From an uncultured Prevotella sp. (GTDB taxonomy: Bacteria > Bacteroidota > Bacteroidia > Bacteroidales > Bacteroidaceae): a stretch of DNA of 21,343 nucleotides. This document shows positions 7,129 through 14,320 of this stretch, piece by piece. The notes under the pieces were generated by a model. The model did not search any database, was not told the DNA's origin, and worked only from the letters and a program-made list of their open reading frames with translations. A program made the position numbers and the translations under genes. Every line of letters begins with the position of its first letter. The stretch's first letter is position 1. The stretch covers positions 1 to 21,343 of the forward strand of contig CABSIA010000037.1 in the NCBI GenBank assembly GCA_902477645.1, in the 5' to 3' direction.

Positions 7129-9309
7129 TTAATCTCTAAAACTAAACGCCACTTTCACCTCTTTTCCCGGCTCAACAAGCATTTGATAAGTATTGTTACC
7201 AATGGCTTTAAGCATAACAGACGAAGCCTTGGGGCGTTTAGCTGACTTGAAATATACAGTGCCGTTGCCACAACCTTCAGAACGCACGATAATTTCCTTA
7301 CGTGTCATCTCGATATGGATATTGCCGTTAGGTGTTGGCACATCGCCTTTCATCCATTTCAAATCACCAAGCTGCGGGCACGCCTCCCACTCTGCATATC
7401 CTGGCTTTACAGGTCTGACACCGAGGAAATACTTTCCAAGCAAGTAGAGAGGCGAGGCTCCCCAGGCATGACACAGACTTTTACCGTATGGATGCCCGTA
7501 CATTCCGAGCCTTTCAGGATAGGTCTCATTTGGGTCATAGGTTTCCCAAAAAGATGTAGCACCCTCCTTCAACATGCCACCCCAATAGCTGCGCATTTCC
7601 TTCAAAACACGCTGATGCTCGCCAAGCGCACAAAGAGCCTCAAGCTCATAGAAACGCATGTAGGGAGTGGTGATTTGCATTATTGAGTCATTAAGCAGCA
7701 CACTATGCAAAATTTCCTGTCCCTTTTGCTGGTCTACGAGACCATAGAGCACAGCAAACATATTGGCATAACGTGTTACTTGTGCGCTCTGTTCTCCATT
7801 CTCAAATGTGTGGACGAAAGCCTTTTTACTGTCGTTCCAAAAGAGTGGAACAAGCTGACTTCTAAGCTTTTCAGCCCGTCCGCTGTATTTTTGCTTATCG
7901 GCATCGTTTCCCACAATTCCAGCACAGAGACTCATGGCGTCGAGACTACGCAAATAAACCATTTGCTCAAACGACAGCTCACCGCCTTTCGACATGCTGC
8001 CCGGCGACCAGTCTACGAAAACCCAATCGCCTTTTTTACCCTCTACCATACCTCTGCCGTTAAGTCTGCTTTCAACAAAAGCCATCAGCGACTGCATGCG
8101 GGGATAAATGCGATGAACAAAATCCTCGTCGGCCGTATACAGATAATAATCGTAAACAGAGTTGAACCAGTAGAACGTATAGTCAAGAATTGTGTTAATA
8201 TGCTGTTCTACAGGATCTTTTCCACGCAATGCCCAGATGGTACGCTTTACAGCAGGCGCATCCATAAAAACGTAATAATTCATCAAATAGCTCTGAATGG
8301 CATCGCCGCTCCACATCCAACGGTCGCGCTTAATGCCCTCAATCATCACCTCACGGTTAGTAAGATGCAATGTGTATGCTCCGACTTGCCATATTTTATT
8401 GAGCAATGTGTCGCTGCAAAGGAATGATCCACGATAGCCATCGCCCAAGTCTTTCATTTCCGACATCAACGTCAGATTGTCGATATTCATGCCGTCTTCC
8501 CATTCAACAAGGGCATAGCGCATGGCACGGCTACGGGCAAGCGTATAGTTATTGGCAGAACGTGGAGAAACCGTCATACTCTGCAAATCCACAACGCTGT
8601 CTGCCAAGAACTGTACCCTGTCTTGCAGATAAGCCCATTTTTTATCCCGAGCCTCATCGGGACTTTCACCATACCAGATTTTTACTTGTCCATTGCCACT
8701 TACGCCATCCAAACGCAGATAGCCCATTGACTCTTTTCCAAAATCAACGAACATTTCCCTACCCTCCTGTTTAGATGCGACGGCGCTTACGGCTGTTGTC
8801 GGCAACTTATATTGTGAAGGCCGTTTTTCTTTTGAGTCAAACACCGGTTTGCCATTCATATCAGACCAAGTGTCTGGACGCTCCGCTTTGGCATAATTGC
8901 TTACTGTCCAAGTGTCATCACTCTTCAGAGTATTTCCATTTACCCACAAGGCAGGTGGCGACACAAGATTACTGACGCTAATTCTCAATGTATGTTTTCC
9001 GGCAGGAACGGTTATGCGCTTTGGCATACCAAAAAGAAACCACTGGTCGAGCTTTACGCTATATTGTCCCTCGGCTGCAATCTCCACATCTTCCTCCTTG
9101 TCCAGCTCTACGGTCTTAGAAAATTCCACCGACTGCCAATGAGAGTCCGTCCGCCAAAAAGCAGGCCACATGCCTCCGCCCTCTGTACGCAAAGTATTCA
9201 GACGGTTGCCTGTCCAAATATCCATGTCGCCGGGAAACCAAATCCATGTCTGTGCCATGGCTGTCCCAGACAGCAATAACGACAAAATATAGAAATAAAA
9301 TCTTTTCAT
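7129..9309 (-). CDS. Secreted alpha-L-rhamnosidase, GH78 family
   Basis: This 726-residue protein has a signal peptide (MKRFYFYILSLLLSGTAMA, cleavage before Q20). It has an N-terminal beta-sandwich region (about 20-290) and an (alpha/alpha)6 catalytic domain with GH78 signatures: VMIEGIKRDRWMWSGD (321-336, the acidic motif), WVFVDWSPG (429-437), ATSFWETYDPNETYPER (584-600) and SLCHAWGASPLYLLGKY (611-627). A short C-terminal beta domain closes it. GH78 enzymes release terminal alpha-L-rhamnose from plant pectin, flavonoid glycosides or bacterial glycans, here in the periplasm or outside the cell. No SusC/SusD pair or regulator sits next to it, unlike a typical polysaccharide locus. No clear promoter is visible; it lies downstream of pheS beyond a terminator-like hairpin. 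Substrate specificity is unknown. Confidence 0.9.
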   Translation of the reverse strand: MKRFYFYILSLLLSGTAMAQTWIWFPGDMDIWTGNRLNTLRTEGGGMWPAFWRTDSHWQSVEFSKTVELDKEEDVEIAAEGQYSVKLDQWFLFGMPKRITVPAGKHTLRISVSNLVSPPALWVNGNTLKSDDTWTVSNYAKAERPDTWSDMNGKPVFDSKEKRPSQYKLPTTAVSAVASKQEGREMFVDFGKESMGYLRLDGVSGNGQVKIWYGESPDEARDKKWAYLQDRVQFLADSVVDLQSMTVSPRSANNYTLARSRAMRYALVEWEDGMNIDNLTLMSEMKDLGDGYRGSFLCSDTLLNKIWQVGAYTLHLTNREVMIEGIKRDRWMWSGDAIQSYLMNYYVFMDAPAVKRTIWALRGKDPVEQHINTILDYTFYWFNSVYDYYLYTADEDFVHRIYPRMQSLMAFVESRLNGRGMVEGKKGDWVFVDWSPGSMSKGGELSFEQMVYLRSLDAMSLCAGIVGNDADKQKYSGRAEKLRSQLVPLFWNDSKKAFVHTFENGEQSAQVTRYANMFAVLYGLVDQQKGQEILHSVLLNDSIMQITTPYMRFYELEALCALGEHQRVLKEMRSYWGGMLKEGATSFWETYDPNETYPERLGMYGHPYGKSLCHAWGASPLYLLGKYFLGVRPVKPGYAEWEACPQLGDLKWMKGDVPTPNGNIHIEMTRKEIIVRSEGCGNGTVYFKSAKRPKASSVMLKAIGNNTYQMLVEPGKEVKVAFSFRD

Positions 9310-9338
9310 AGGTTTTTAGCTTTTAAAATTATTATAAT

Positions 9339-9353
9339 TGCTCTTGCTGAGCA
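9339..9353 (-). promoter_or_regulatory. Small hairpin in the rhamnosidase leader
   Basis: On the minus strand TGCTC pairs with GAGCA around AGCAA, 30 nt upstream of the rhamnosidase start. It is short and has no T-run; its role is unknown. Confidence 0.25.
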
Positions 9354-9361
9354 TAACCAAT

Positions 9362-9395
9362 AAAAGGACATTCGCCTCACGGCGAGCGCCCTTTC
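9362..9395 (-). terminator. Terminator of pheS
   Basis: Reading in the pheS direction, AAAGG (9394-9390) pairs with CCTTT (9367-9363) outside. Inside, TCGCC (9385-9381) and GGCGA (9376-9372) close a GTGA (GNRA-type) loop. The tail is TTTTATT. It lies 29 bp after the pheS stop. Confidence 0.65.
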
Positions 9396-9423
9396 ATATA
9401 CTAATATTTTTATTATGAGTAAT

Positions 9424-10464
9424 TTAATTCGCAGACTCAAACTCCTTAAGGAAACGGGTATCGTTCTCAGAGAACATACGCAAGTCGCTAACCCGATACT
9501 TAAGGTTAGTGATGCGCTCAACACCCATACCGAAAGCATAGCCTGTGTACTGTGTGCTGTCGATGCCGCACGCCTCGAGCACATTGGGGTCAACCATACC
9601 ACAGCCAAGAATCTCAACCCAACCGGTGTGCTTACAGAAACCGCAGCCCTTACCGCCGCAGATATGACAAGAGATATCCATCTCAGCACTTGGCTCTGTG
9701 AATGGGAAATAGCTTGGACGAAGACGTATCTTGGTATCCTCGCCAAACATCTCACGGGCAAAGGTCAACAATACCTGCTTAAGGTCGGTGAAACTCACAC
9801 TCTTGTCGACATACAATCCCTCTACCTGATGGAAGAAGCAGTGCGCGCGTGCGCTTATTGCCTCGTTGCGGTAAACCCTACCTGGACAGATGATGCGGAT
9901 TGGCGGCTGATGGTTTTCCATGTAGTGCGACTGGTCGCCAGATGTATGGCTACGCAAAAGTATGTTTTTGGTGACATCGTTCACCTGATTTTGCTCAATA
10001 AAGAATGTGTCCTGCATATCGCGGGCAGGATGGTCGGCGGCAAAATTAAGTTTTGTGAACACGTGGAGGTCATCGTCGATTTCCGGTCCTGAGGTAAGGG
10101 TAAAGCCCATACGCTGGAAAATGTCAATGATTTCATTGGTTACTATTGTAAGCGGATGCCGGGTGCCAAGCGACACAGGATATGCGCTGCGTGTCAAGTC
10201 TATATCATCGGCAGATGCCTCAGCATCCTCAAACTGCTCTCTCAAGTCGTTGATTTTCTGCAGAGCCGTCTGCTTTAGCTCGTTGATTTTCATTCCGACC
10301 TCCTTCTTCTGGTCGGCAGGCACAGAACGGAAATCGTTCATCAACGCATTAATCTCACCCTTTTTGCTGAGATACTTCAATCTTAACAGCTCAAGCTCCT
10401 CAGCATTGGAAGCCTGCAGTCCGTTTACTTCTTTTAGAAGCGATTCTATCTTTTCAAGTAACAT
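9424..10464 (-). CDS. pheS: Phenylalanyl-tRNA synthetase alpha subunit
   Basis: I start at ATG 10464, giving 346 residues. An upstream in-frame ATG at 10542 would add 26 residues lying over and beyond the promoter. Residues 1-90 form the N-terminal coiled coil that grips tRNA. The class II catalytic core follows: TLTSGPEIDDDLHVFTKLN (122-140), RSHTSGDQSHYM (171-182), CPGRVYRNEAISARAHCFFH (193-212) with HQVEG 212-216, and motif 3 GMGVERITNLKY (312-323). A four-cysteine knuckle CHICGGKGCGFC (266-277) precedes GWVEILGCGMVDPNVL. The enzyme charges tRNA-Phe with phenylalanine as an alpha2beta2 complex; pheT is not in the window. A minus-strand promoter lies at 10483-10491. Confidence 0.97.
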   Translation of the reverse strand: MLLEKIESLLKEVNGLQASNAEELELLRLKYLSKKGEINALMNDFRSVPADQKKEVGMKINELKQTALQKINDLREQFEDAEASADDIDLTRSAYPVSLGTRHPLTIVTNEIIDIFQRMGFTLTSGPEIDDDLHVFTKLNFAADHPARDMQDTFFIEQNQVNDVTKNILLRSHTSGDQSHYMENHQPPIRIICPGRVYRNEAISARAHCFFHQVEGLYVDKSVSFTDLKQVLLTFAREMFGEDTKIRLRPSYFPFTEPSAEMDISCHICGGKGCGFCKHTGWVEILGCGMVDPNVLEACGIDSTQYTGYAFGMGVERITNLKYRVSDLRMFSENDTRFLKEFESAN

Positions 10465-10482
10465 GTCGTTTTTAATAATTTC

Positions 10483-10491
10483 TGCAAAGTT
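10483..10491 (-). promoter_or_regulatory. -7 element of the pheS promoter
   Basis: On the minus strand TAACTTTGC matches the TAnnTTTGC consensus, 19 nt upstream of the pheS ATG. The very short leader supports the ATG at 10464. Confidence 0.6.
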
Positions 10492-10550
10492 ACGAATAAA
10501 AAAGAAAAAACGAAAAAATGCACGAACAAATATATAAAACATTTCGTTTT

Positions 10551-10585
10551 TTTGTTGTTATCTCAATTTTTATATGTACTTTTGC
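10551..10585 (+). promoter_or_regulatory. Promoter of the DUF4348-murB-hydrolase operon
   Basis: TACTTTTGC (10577-10585) is a full -7 match and TTG (10555-10557) lies 19 nt upstream. Because the -7 overlaps an in-frame upstream ATG at 10552, the downstream ATG 10609 is the real start. Confidence 0.7.
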
Positions 10586-10608
10586 GCAGTTTTTTTAAAC
10601 AAGGAACG

Positions 10609-11466
10609 ATGAAGAGGCTTTTATTTTTCAATATGCTTTTCATAGCAGTCTGCATTATTGCCATAACCAACAGCAGTTGTAGCGACAAAAAAGGCGATGC
10701 CAACGACTCTGTACTTACAGACTCACTGATTGCAGACACTGCTGCCACCGACTCTACTGACGAGATTATCTCAGACACTCCAATGCCAAAAGCTGCCGAT
10801 GAGCTTTTCGACGATTTCGTGTTCAATTTTGCAGCCAACAAGAAGCTACAGCTTGAGCGCATAGCATTCCCGCTGCCTGTGTTCACCAACGGCAAGCCAG
10901 AAAAAAGCATTGAGAAAAGCCAATGGAAAATGGAGCACTTCTTTATGCGCCAGGGCTACTATACCCTCATAATGAACAGCAAGTCGCAAATGGATATTGT
11001 AAAAGACACTACAATATCAAACGTTGTGGTTGAGAAAATTTTCTTCAACATAAAGACAGTACAGCAGTTTGCTTTCGAGCGCAAGAACGGGCAATGGATG
11101 CTTGTTTCGATAAACTACAGCCCCATATACCAGAACACGAATGCCAGCTTCTTGAAATTCTACAATCAATTTGCTTCCGACTCTCTGTTCCAGATAGAGA
11201 GCATGGACGAAGAGGTAAAATTCTCGGCTCCCGACCCTGATGATGATTTTGAGACCATAACAGGCTTGATGATGCCTGAGCAATGGCCCGACTTCAAGCC
11301 TGGGCTGATACCGTCGGGCACCATCTACAACATTATTTACGGTCAGAAAAACACAGAGTCAAACCGTAAGGTTTTTGTTGTACGCGGCATTTCTAACGGA
11401 CTGGAGATTGAAATGATTTTCCGCCGACGCTCAGGCAAATGGGTACTAACAGAATTTTCAAGTTGA
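10609..11466 (+). CDS. DUF4348-like lipoprotein
   Basis: With the start at ATG 10609 (after AAGGAAC, a rare Shine-Dalgarno-like stretch) the product has 285 residues. It opens with a lipoprotein-type signal (MKRLLFFNMLFIAVCIIAIT, Cys24 in NSSC; the lipobox is imperfect). A serine/threonine/aspartate-rich linker (about 25-55) and a single globular domain follow. Repeated strands such as VEKIFFNIKTVQQFAFERKN, GQWMLVSINYSPIYQNTNAS and LEIEMIFRRRSGKWVLTEFS suggest an NTF2-like or DUF4348 fold, known only as an uncharacterised Bacteroidales lipoprotein family. It is first in an operon, 6 bp before murB, so it may sit in the cell envelope; no enzymatic residues can be named. Confidence 0.7.
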   Translation: MKRLLFFNMLFIAVCIIAITNSSCSDKKGDANDSVLTDSLIADTAATDSTDEIISDTPMPKAADELFDDFVFNFAANKKLQLERIAFPLPVFTNGKPEKSIEKSQWKMEHFFMRQGYYTLIMNSKSQMDIVKDTTISNVVVEKIFFNIKTVQQFAFERKNGQWMLVSINYSPIYQNTNASFLKFYNQFASDSLFQIESMDEEVKFSAPDPDDDFETITGLMMPEQWPDFKPGLIPSGTIYNIIYGQKNTESNRKVFVVRGISNGLEIEMIFRRRSGKWVLTEFSS

Positions 11467-11472
11467 CACATC

Positions 11473-12501
11473 ATGCGCGACATTAACGACTACTCCCTTC
11501 TACAACATAACACATTTGGCATAGAAGCCAAGTGCAGGAGATTTTTAGAGTACGCCTCAACTGACGAGGCTCAGACTGTTGCTGAACTTTTAAGACATGA
11601 GGGCCAGGCGATGCTGATTATAGGCGGAGGCAGCAATCTGCTGCTCACGGATGACTTCCGGGGCACTGTCGTAACACCATCTGCAAAAACATGCTGTGCC
11701 GAGACTGTCTGCATAGACGGATGCGCTATGAGATGCTGGGCAGGACTGATATTTGACGATGTTGTAGCCTACTCTATCGAAAACGGACTTTACGGTCTGG
11801 AAAATCTGTCGCTTATCCCAGGCGAGGTTGGAGCAAGTGCCGTGCAGAATATTGGAGCCTACGGATGTGAGGCGGCAAATGCCATAGAAAGCATCGAGGC
11901 TGTAGAAATTGCAACAGGAAATATTGTAACTATAAAAGGCTCCGAATGCAACTACGCCTATCGCTACAGTCGTTTCAAAGACGAATGGAAAGACCGTTTC
12001 CTTATAACTCATGTCACCTACCGCCTGTCACAAGCTTTCACTCCTAACGCCGACTATGGAAACATACGCTCAGAATTGGAGGCGAGAGGAATAAATACTC
12101 CTACAGCACAACAGCTGCGCGACGTAATCATTGATATAAGAAACGCAAAGCTCCCCGACCCAAAGGTTGAGGGCAACGCCGGAAGTTTTTTCATGAACCC
12201 AATCGTCAGCAGGGAAAAGTTTGAGGCTTTATTGTCAGACTATCCGAAAATGCCACATTATGTGGTAAATAACAGCAACGGCACAGACTCCTACAAAATT
12301 CCAGCGGGATGGATGATTGACCAATGCGGATGGAAAGGCCGCACACTCGGACCTGCCGGAGTGCACTCCAAGCAGGCTTTGGTGCTCGTAAACAAGGGAG
12401 GTGCAAAGGGTGCCGACATCGTAAGGCTAATGAAAACAATACAGAGCGATGTAGAAAGCCGATTCGGAATAATTCTAAAACCGGAAGTAAACATTATTTA
12501 G
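11473..12501 (+). CDS. murB: UDP-N-acetylenolpyruvoylglucosamine reductase (MurB)
   Basis: The 342-residue product matches the E. coli-type (type I) MurB in length and motifs. The FAD-binding part has IIGGGSNLLLTDDFRGTVV (49-67) and LIPGEVGASAVQNIGAYGCE (114-133). CNYAYRYSRFK (159-169) holds the active-site arginine (R164 by alignment by eye), GNAGSFFMNP (234-243) the proton-donating Ser238, and KPEVNII at the end the catalytic Glu338. MurB reduces the enolpyruvyl group with NADPH to make UDP-N-acetylmuramate for peptidoglycan in the cytosol. It starts 6 bp after the lipoprotein gene and ends 1 bp before the hydrolase gene, so all three are co-transcribed. Confidence 0.97.
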   Translation: MRDINDYSLLQHNTFGIEAKCRRFLEYASTDEAQTVAELLRHEGQAMLIIGGGSNLLLTDDFRGTVVTPSAKTCCAETVCIDGCAMRCWAGLIFDDVVAYSIENGLYGLENLSLIPGEVGASAVQNIGAYGCEAANAIESIEAVEIATGNIVTIKGSECNYAYRYSRFKDEWKDRFLITHVTYRLSQAFTPNADYGNIRSELEARGINTPTAQQLRDVIIDIRNAKLPDPKVEGNAGSFFMNPIVSREKFEALLSDYPKMPHYVVNNSNGTDSYKIPAGWMIDQCGWKGRTLGPAGVHSKQALVLVNKGGAKGADIVRLMKTIQSDVESRFGIILKPEVNII

Positions 12502-12502
12502 G

Positions 12503-13264
12503 ATGAGACCCAAACTGACTTTCCTCGGCACAGGAACATCAAATGGCGTTCCAGTTTTGGGATGCCAATGCGAGGTGTGCAGAAGCAAAGACCACCACGA
12601 CAAACGCCTGCGCACGGCTGCATTGATTGAGACTGCGGCAACGAGAATTCTCATAGACTGCGGCCCCGACATACGCCTGCAGCTTATGGACAAGGAATTC
12701 AGACGCATCGACGGTGTGCTGATAACCCATTCGCACTTCGACCACGTAGGCGGCACAGACGACCTCCGCCCTTACTGTCGCTTTGGCGACATAGAGCTTT
12801 ATGCCAACGAAAAAGCCGTAGAGGGAATCAGAGAAATGCTTCCATATTGTTTTACAGAGCATTTATATCCAGGAGTGCCAAAACTGCACCTGAACACCAT
12901 TGAGGCTGGCAGGCCGTTTTCTATAGGCGATATGGAAATAATGCCCATTGAGGTTATGCACGACAAACTTCCGATACTTGCCTACCGCATTGGCGACATA
13001 TCGTATGTCACCGATATTAAGACCATAGACAGCCACAACCTCGACCTTTTGCGTGGCACCGACACCCTCGTCATAAGCGCCTTGCGATGGGAAAAGCCTC
13101 ACCACTCTCATATTTTAGTCTCTGAGGCAATTGAGATTTCTAAAGAAATAGGCGCGCGCAAAACTTACCTCACCCATCTTACAGACAAAATCGGACTTCA
13201 TGCCAAGGCTTCGGAAAAGCTGCCAGATGGAATTGAGCTGGCGTTTGACGGTGAAGTGATATGA
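12503..13264 (+). CDS. Metallo-beta-lactamase-fold hydrolase, PhnP-like
   Basis: This 253-residue protein carries the metal motif HSHFDH (76-81), with further ligands likely at His153 (VMHD), Asp171 (YVTDIK) and His225 (LTHLTD). An N-terminal GCQCEVC (Cys21, 23, 26) matches the structural zinc site of the PhnP branch, whose E. coli member is a cyclic phosphodiesterase. No phn genes are present, so the phosphonate pathway is not implied; in Bacteroidetes these are generic MBL-fold hydrolases of unknown substrate, possibly cyclic nucleotide or phosphodiester compounds. It starts with a 1 bp gap after murB and ends the operon. The family is clear; the substrate is not. Confidence 0.85.
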   Translation: MRPKLTFLGTGTSNGVPVLGCQCEVCRSKDHHDKRLRTAALIETAATRILIDCGPDIRLQLMDKEFRRIDGVLITHSHFDHVGGTDDLRPYCRFGDIELYANEKAVEGIREMLPYCFTEHLYPGVPKLHLNTIEAGRPFSIGDMEIMPIEVMHDKLPILAYRIGDISYVTDIKTIDSHNLDLLRGTDTLVISALRWEKPHHSHILVSEAIEISKEIGARKTYLTHLTDKIGLHAKASEKLPDGIELAFDGEVI

Positions 13265-13316
13265 ATCTGGTGCAAGCATCTTTGTCTGCGGCCGCTACAT
13301 GTAGCAGCTCTACAGT
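13265..13316. other. Convergent gap with a 12 bp palindrome
   Basis: GCTACATGTAGC at 13294-13305 is a perfect palindrome between the convergent hydrolase and pantothenate kinase genes. It has no T-run and too small a loop for a standard terminator. Confidence 0.3.
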
Positions 13317-14156
13317 CTATTTGCAAAAGTTTATTTCCTTATTCTTACAATAATCCAACGCTGCACCGATTGCCGTACAGAACTCGCTGTAACGTGGAAT
13401 TATGAACTTCACGCCATATAGTTTTTCCATTGCCGGGAACACCTTTGAGCACTGAGGCAGAAGCGTAAGATTACCGATAAGCACATATTCTTTTATTCCA
13501 GAGCCAAGCGATGCCAAAATGCAGCTTGAGCCTATAGTCTGCAACACCGTGGTGATGATGCCGAGGGCTATGTCCTCACGGCAGGCGTTGCTCTTTGCAT
13601 TTCCGAAAAGCGATGCTGTCGCATTTTTAGGCAATCCTGGCAGCGGATTTGGGCTGATGTCGCCAATCTGAACATCGATATTCGATATGTCACCCTCCTC
13701 AGCAAGTGCATAAACCTGCTTTATATCATCGGTTTTGAGCATTATTCTTGACAATCCCATCAGCGTACCGCCTCCAAGACCAATACCGCCAATATGCCGG
13801 ATATCGTCGCCATCGCATTTTACGAGCGATGTACCAGTGCCCATGCTGACCACTATCATGCGGTCAAGTCCAGTCTCATACCGTGCGCCAAGTCCGTCGG
13901 CAATAAACTCCTCCGACTTGTCTGTCGGAAGTCCGTAGACAGGCGAATTTATATAAGCCGAGCCAACGCCGGTAATCATCACGTGCTCCACGTCTTTCAG
14001 CGCTATGCCATTGTCATACAGATACTTGCCAAAAGCTCCATATAACGATGTCACAGGGTCTGTAGCCTTAATTCTGATAGGCGAGACCACCATGCCCTTA
14101 TCATCGACACCTACAATTTTTGTAGTGCTGATGCCTACATCTATTCCTATTACCAT
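13317..14156 (-). CDS. coaW: Type II pantothenate kinase
   Basis: I start at ATG 14156, where MVIGIDVGIS begins the ASKHA nucleotide-binding fold; the upstream ATG at 14225 lies beyond the promoter. The 279-residue product has the phosphate-binding GIDVGIST (4-11), a likely catalytic glutamate in DKSEEFIADG (79-88), VSMGTGTSLVKC (103-114) and GGIGLGGGTLMGLSRI (123-138), with YVLIGNLTLLPQ near the end of the domain. These match the Staphylococcus CoaW/eukaryotic PanK family rather than CoaA or CoaX. It phosphorylates pantothenate, the first step of coenzyme A synthesis, in the cytosol. It is a single minus-strand gene divergent from the ligase. Confidence 0.88.
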   Translation of the reverse strand: MVIGIDVGISTTKIVGVDDKGMVVSPIRIKATDPVTSLYGAFGKYLYDNGIALKDVEHVMITGVGSAYINSPVYGLPTDKSEEFIADGLGARYETGLDRMIVVSMGTGTSLVKCDGDDIRHIGGIGLGGGTLMGLSRIMLKTDDIKQVYALAEEGDISNIDVQIGDISPNPLPGLPKNATASLFGNAKSNACREDIALGIITTVLQTIGSSCILASLGSGIKEYVLIGNLTLLPQCSKVFPAMEKLYGVKFIIPRYSEFCTAIGAALDYCKNKEINFCK

Positions 14157-14188
14157 ATATTTTTGATTCTGTAAAACACTAAATTTTC

Positions 14189-14197
14189 GCAAAGGTA
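14189..14197 (-). promoter_or_regulatory. -7 element of the pantothenate kinase promoter
   Basis: On the minus strand TACCTTTGC matches TAnnTTTGC, 33 nt upstream of ATG 14156. It supports that start over the longer frame. Confidence 0.6.
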
Positions 14198-14241
14198 TCA
14201 ATAAATTCCGATTATCAAGAAGCAATCTCTGTTTTTTTTAG

Positions 14242-14250
14242 TACTTTTGC
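14242..14250 (+). promoter_or_regulatory. -7 element of the ligase-trmD promoter
   Basis: TACTTTTGC matches the consensus exactly; the -33 region is weak. It predicts a leader of about 65 nt. Confidence 0.6.
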
Positions 14251-14266
14251 CAAATGAAACCATAAA

Positions 14267-14292
14267 GGCAGACGAACAATTATAAAGTCTGC
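14267..14292 (+). promoter_or_regulatory. Hairpin in the ligase leader
   Basis: GGCAGAC (14267-14273) pairs perfectly with GTCTGCC (14286-14292) around a 12 nt AT-rich loop, entirely within the predicted 5' leader and 28 nt before the ligase start. It could affect mRNA stability or translation, or be an operator; no known motif was recognised. Confidence 0.4.
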
Positions 14293-14320
14293 CACAAAAA
14301 TAACAAACCCGACACCGCAC

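Noticed and set aside
7705..8427. Plus-strand open frame of 240 codons antisense to the rhamnosidase gene
   Set aside because: It lies fully inside a clear GH78 gene on the other strand, shows no family motif or low-complexity domain of its own, and is a codon-bias shadow.
9415..10092. Plus-strand 225-codon frame antisense to pheS
   Set aside because: The pheS motifs on the minus strand are unambiguous and the antisense frame has none.
13294..13305. Palindrome GCTACATGTAGC as terminator or operator
   Set aside because: It has only four possible stem pairs with a minimal loop and no T-run. It lies between gene ends, so there is no support for an operator.
13317..14156. Reading the ASKHA kinase as a BadF/BcrA-type ATPase
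   Set aside because: GIDVGIST plus VSMGTGTSLV and GGGTLMGLS in a 279-residue protein fit type II pantothenate kinase, and no iron-sulfur cysteine motif is seen.
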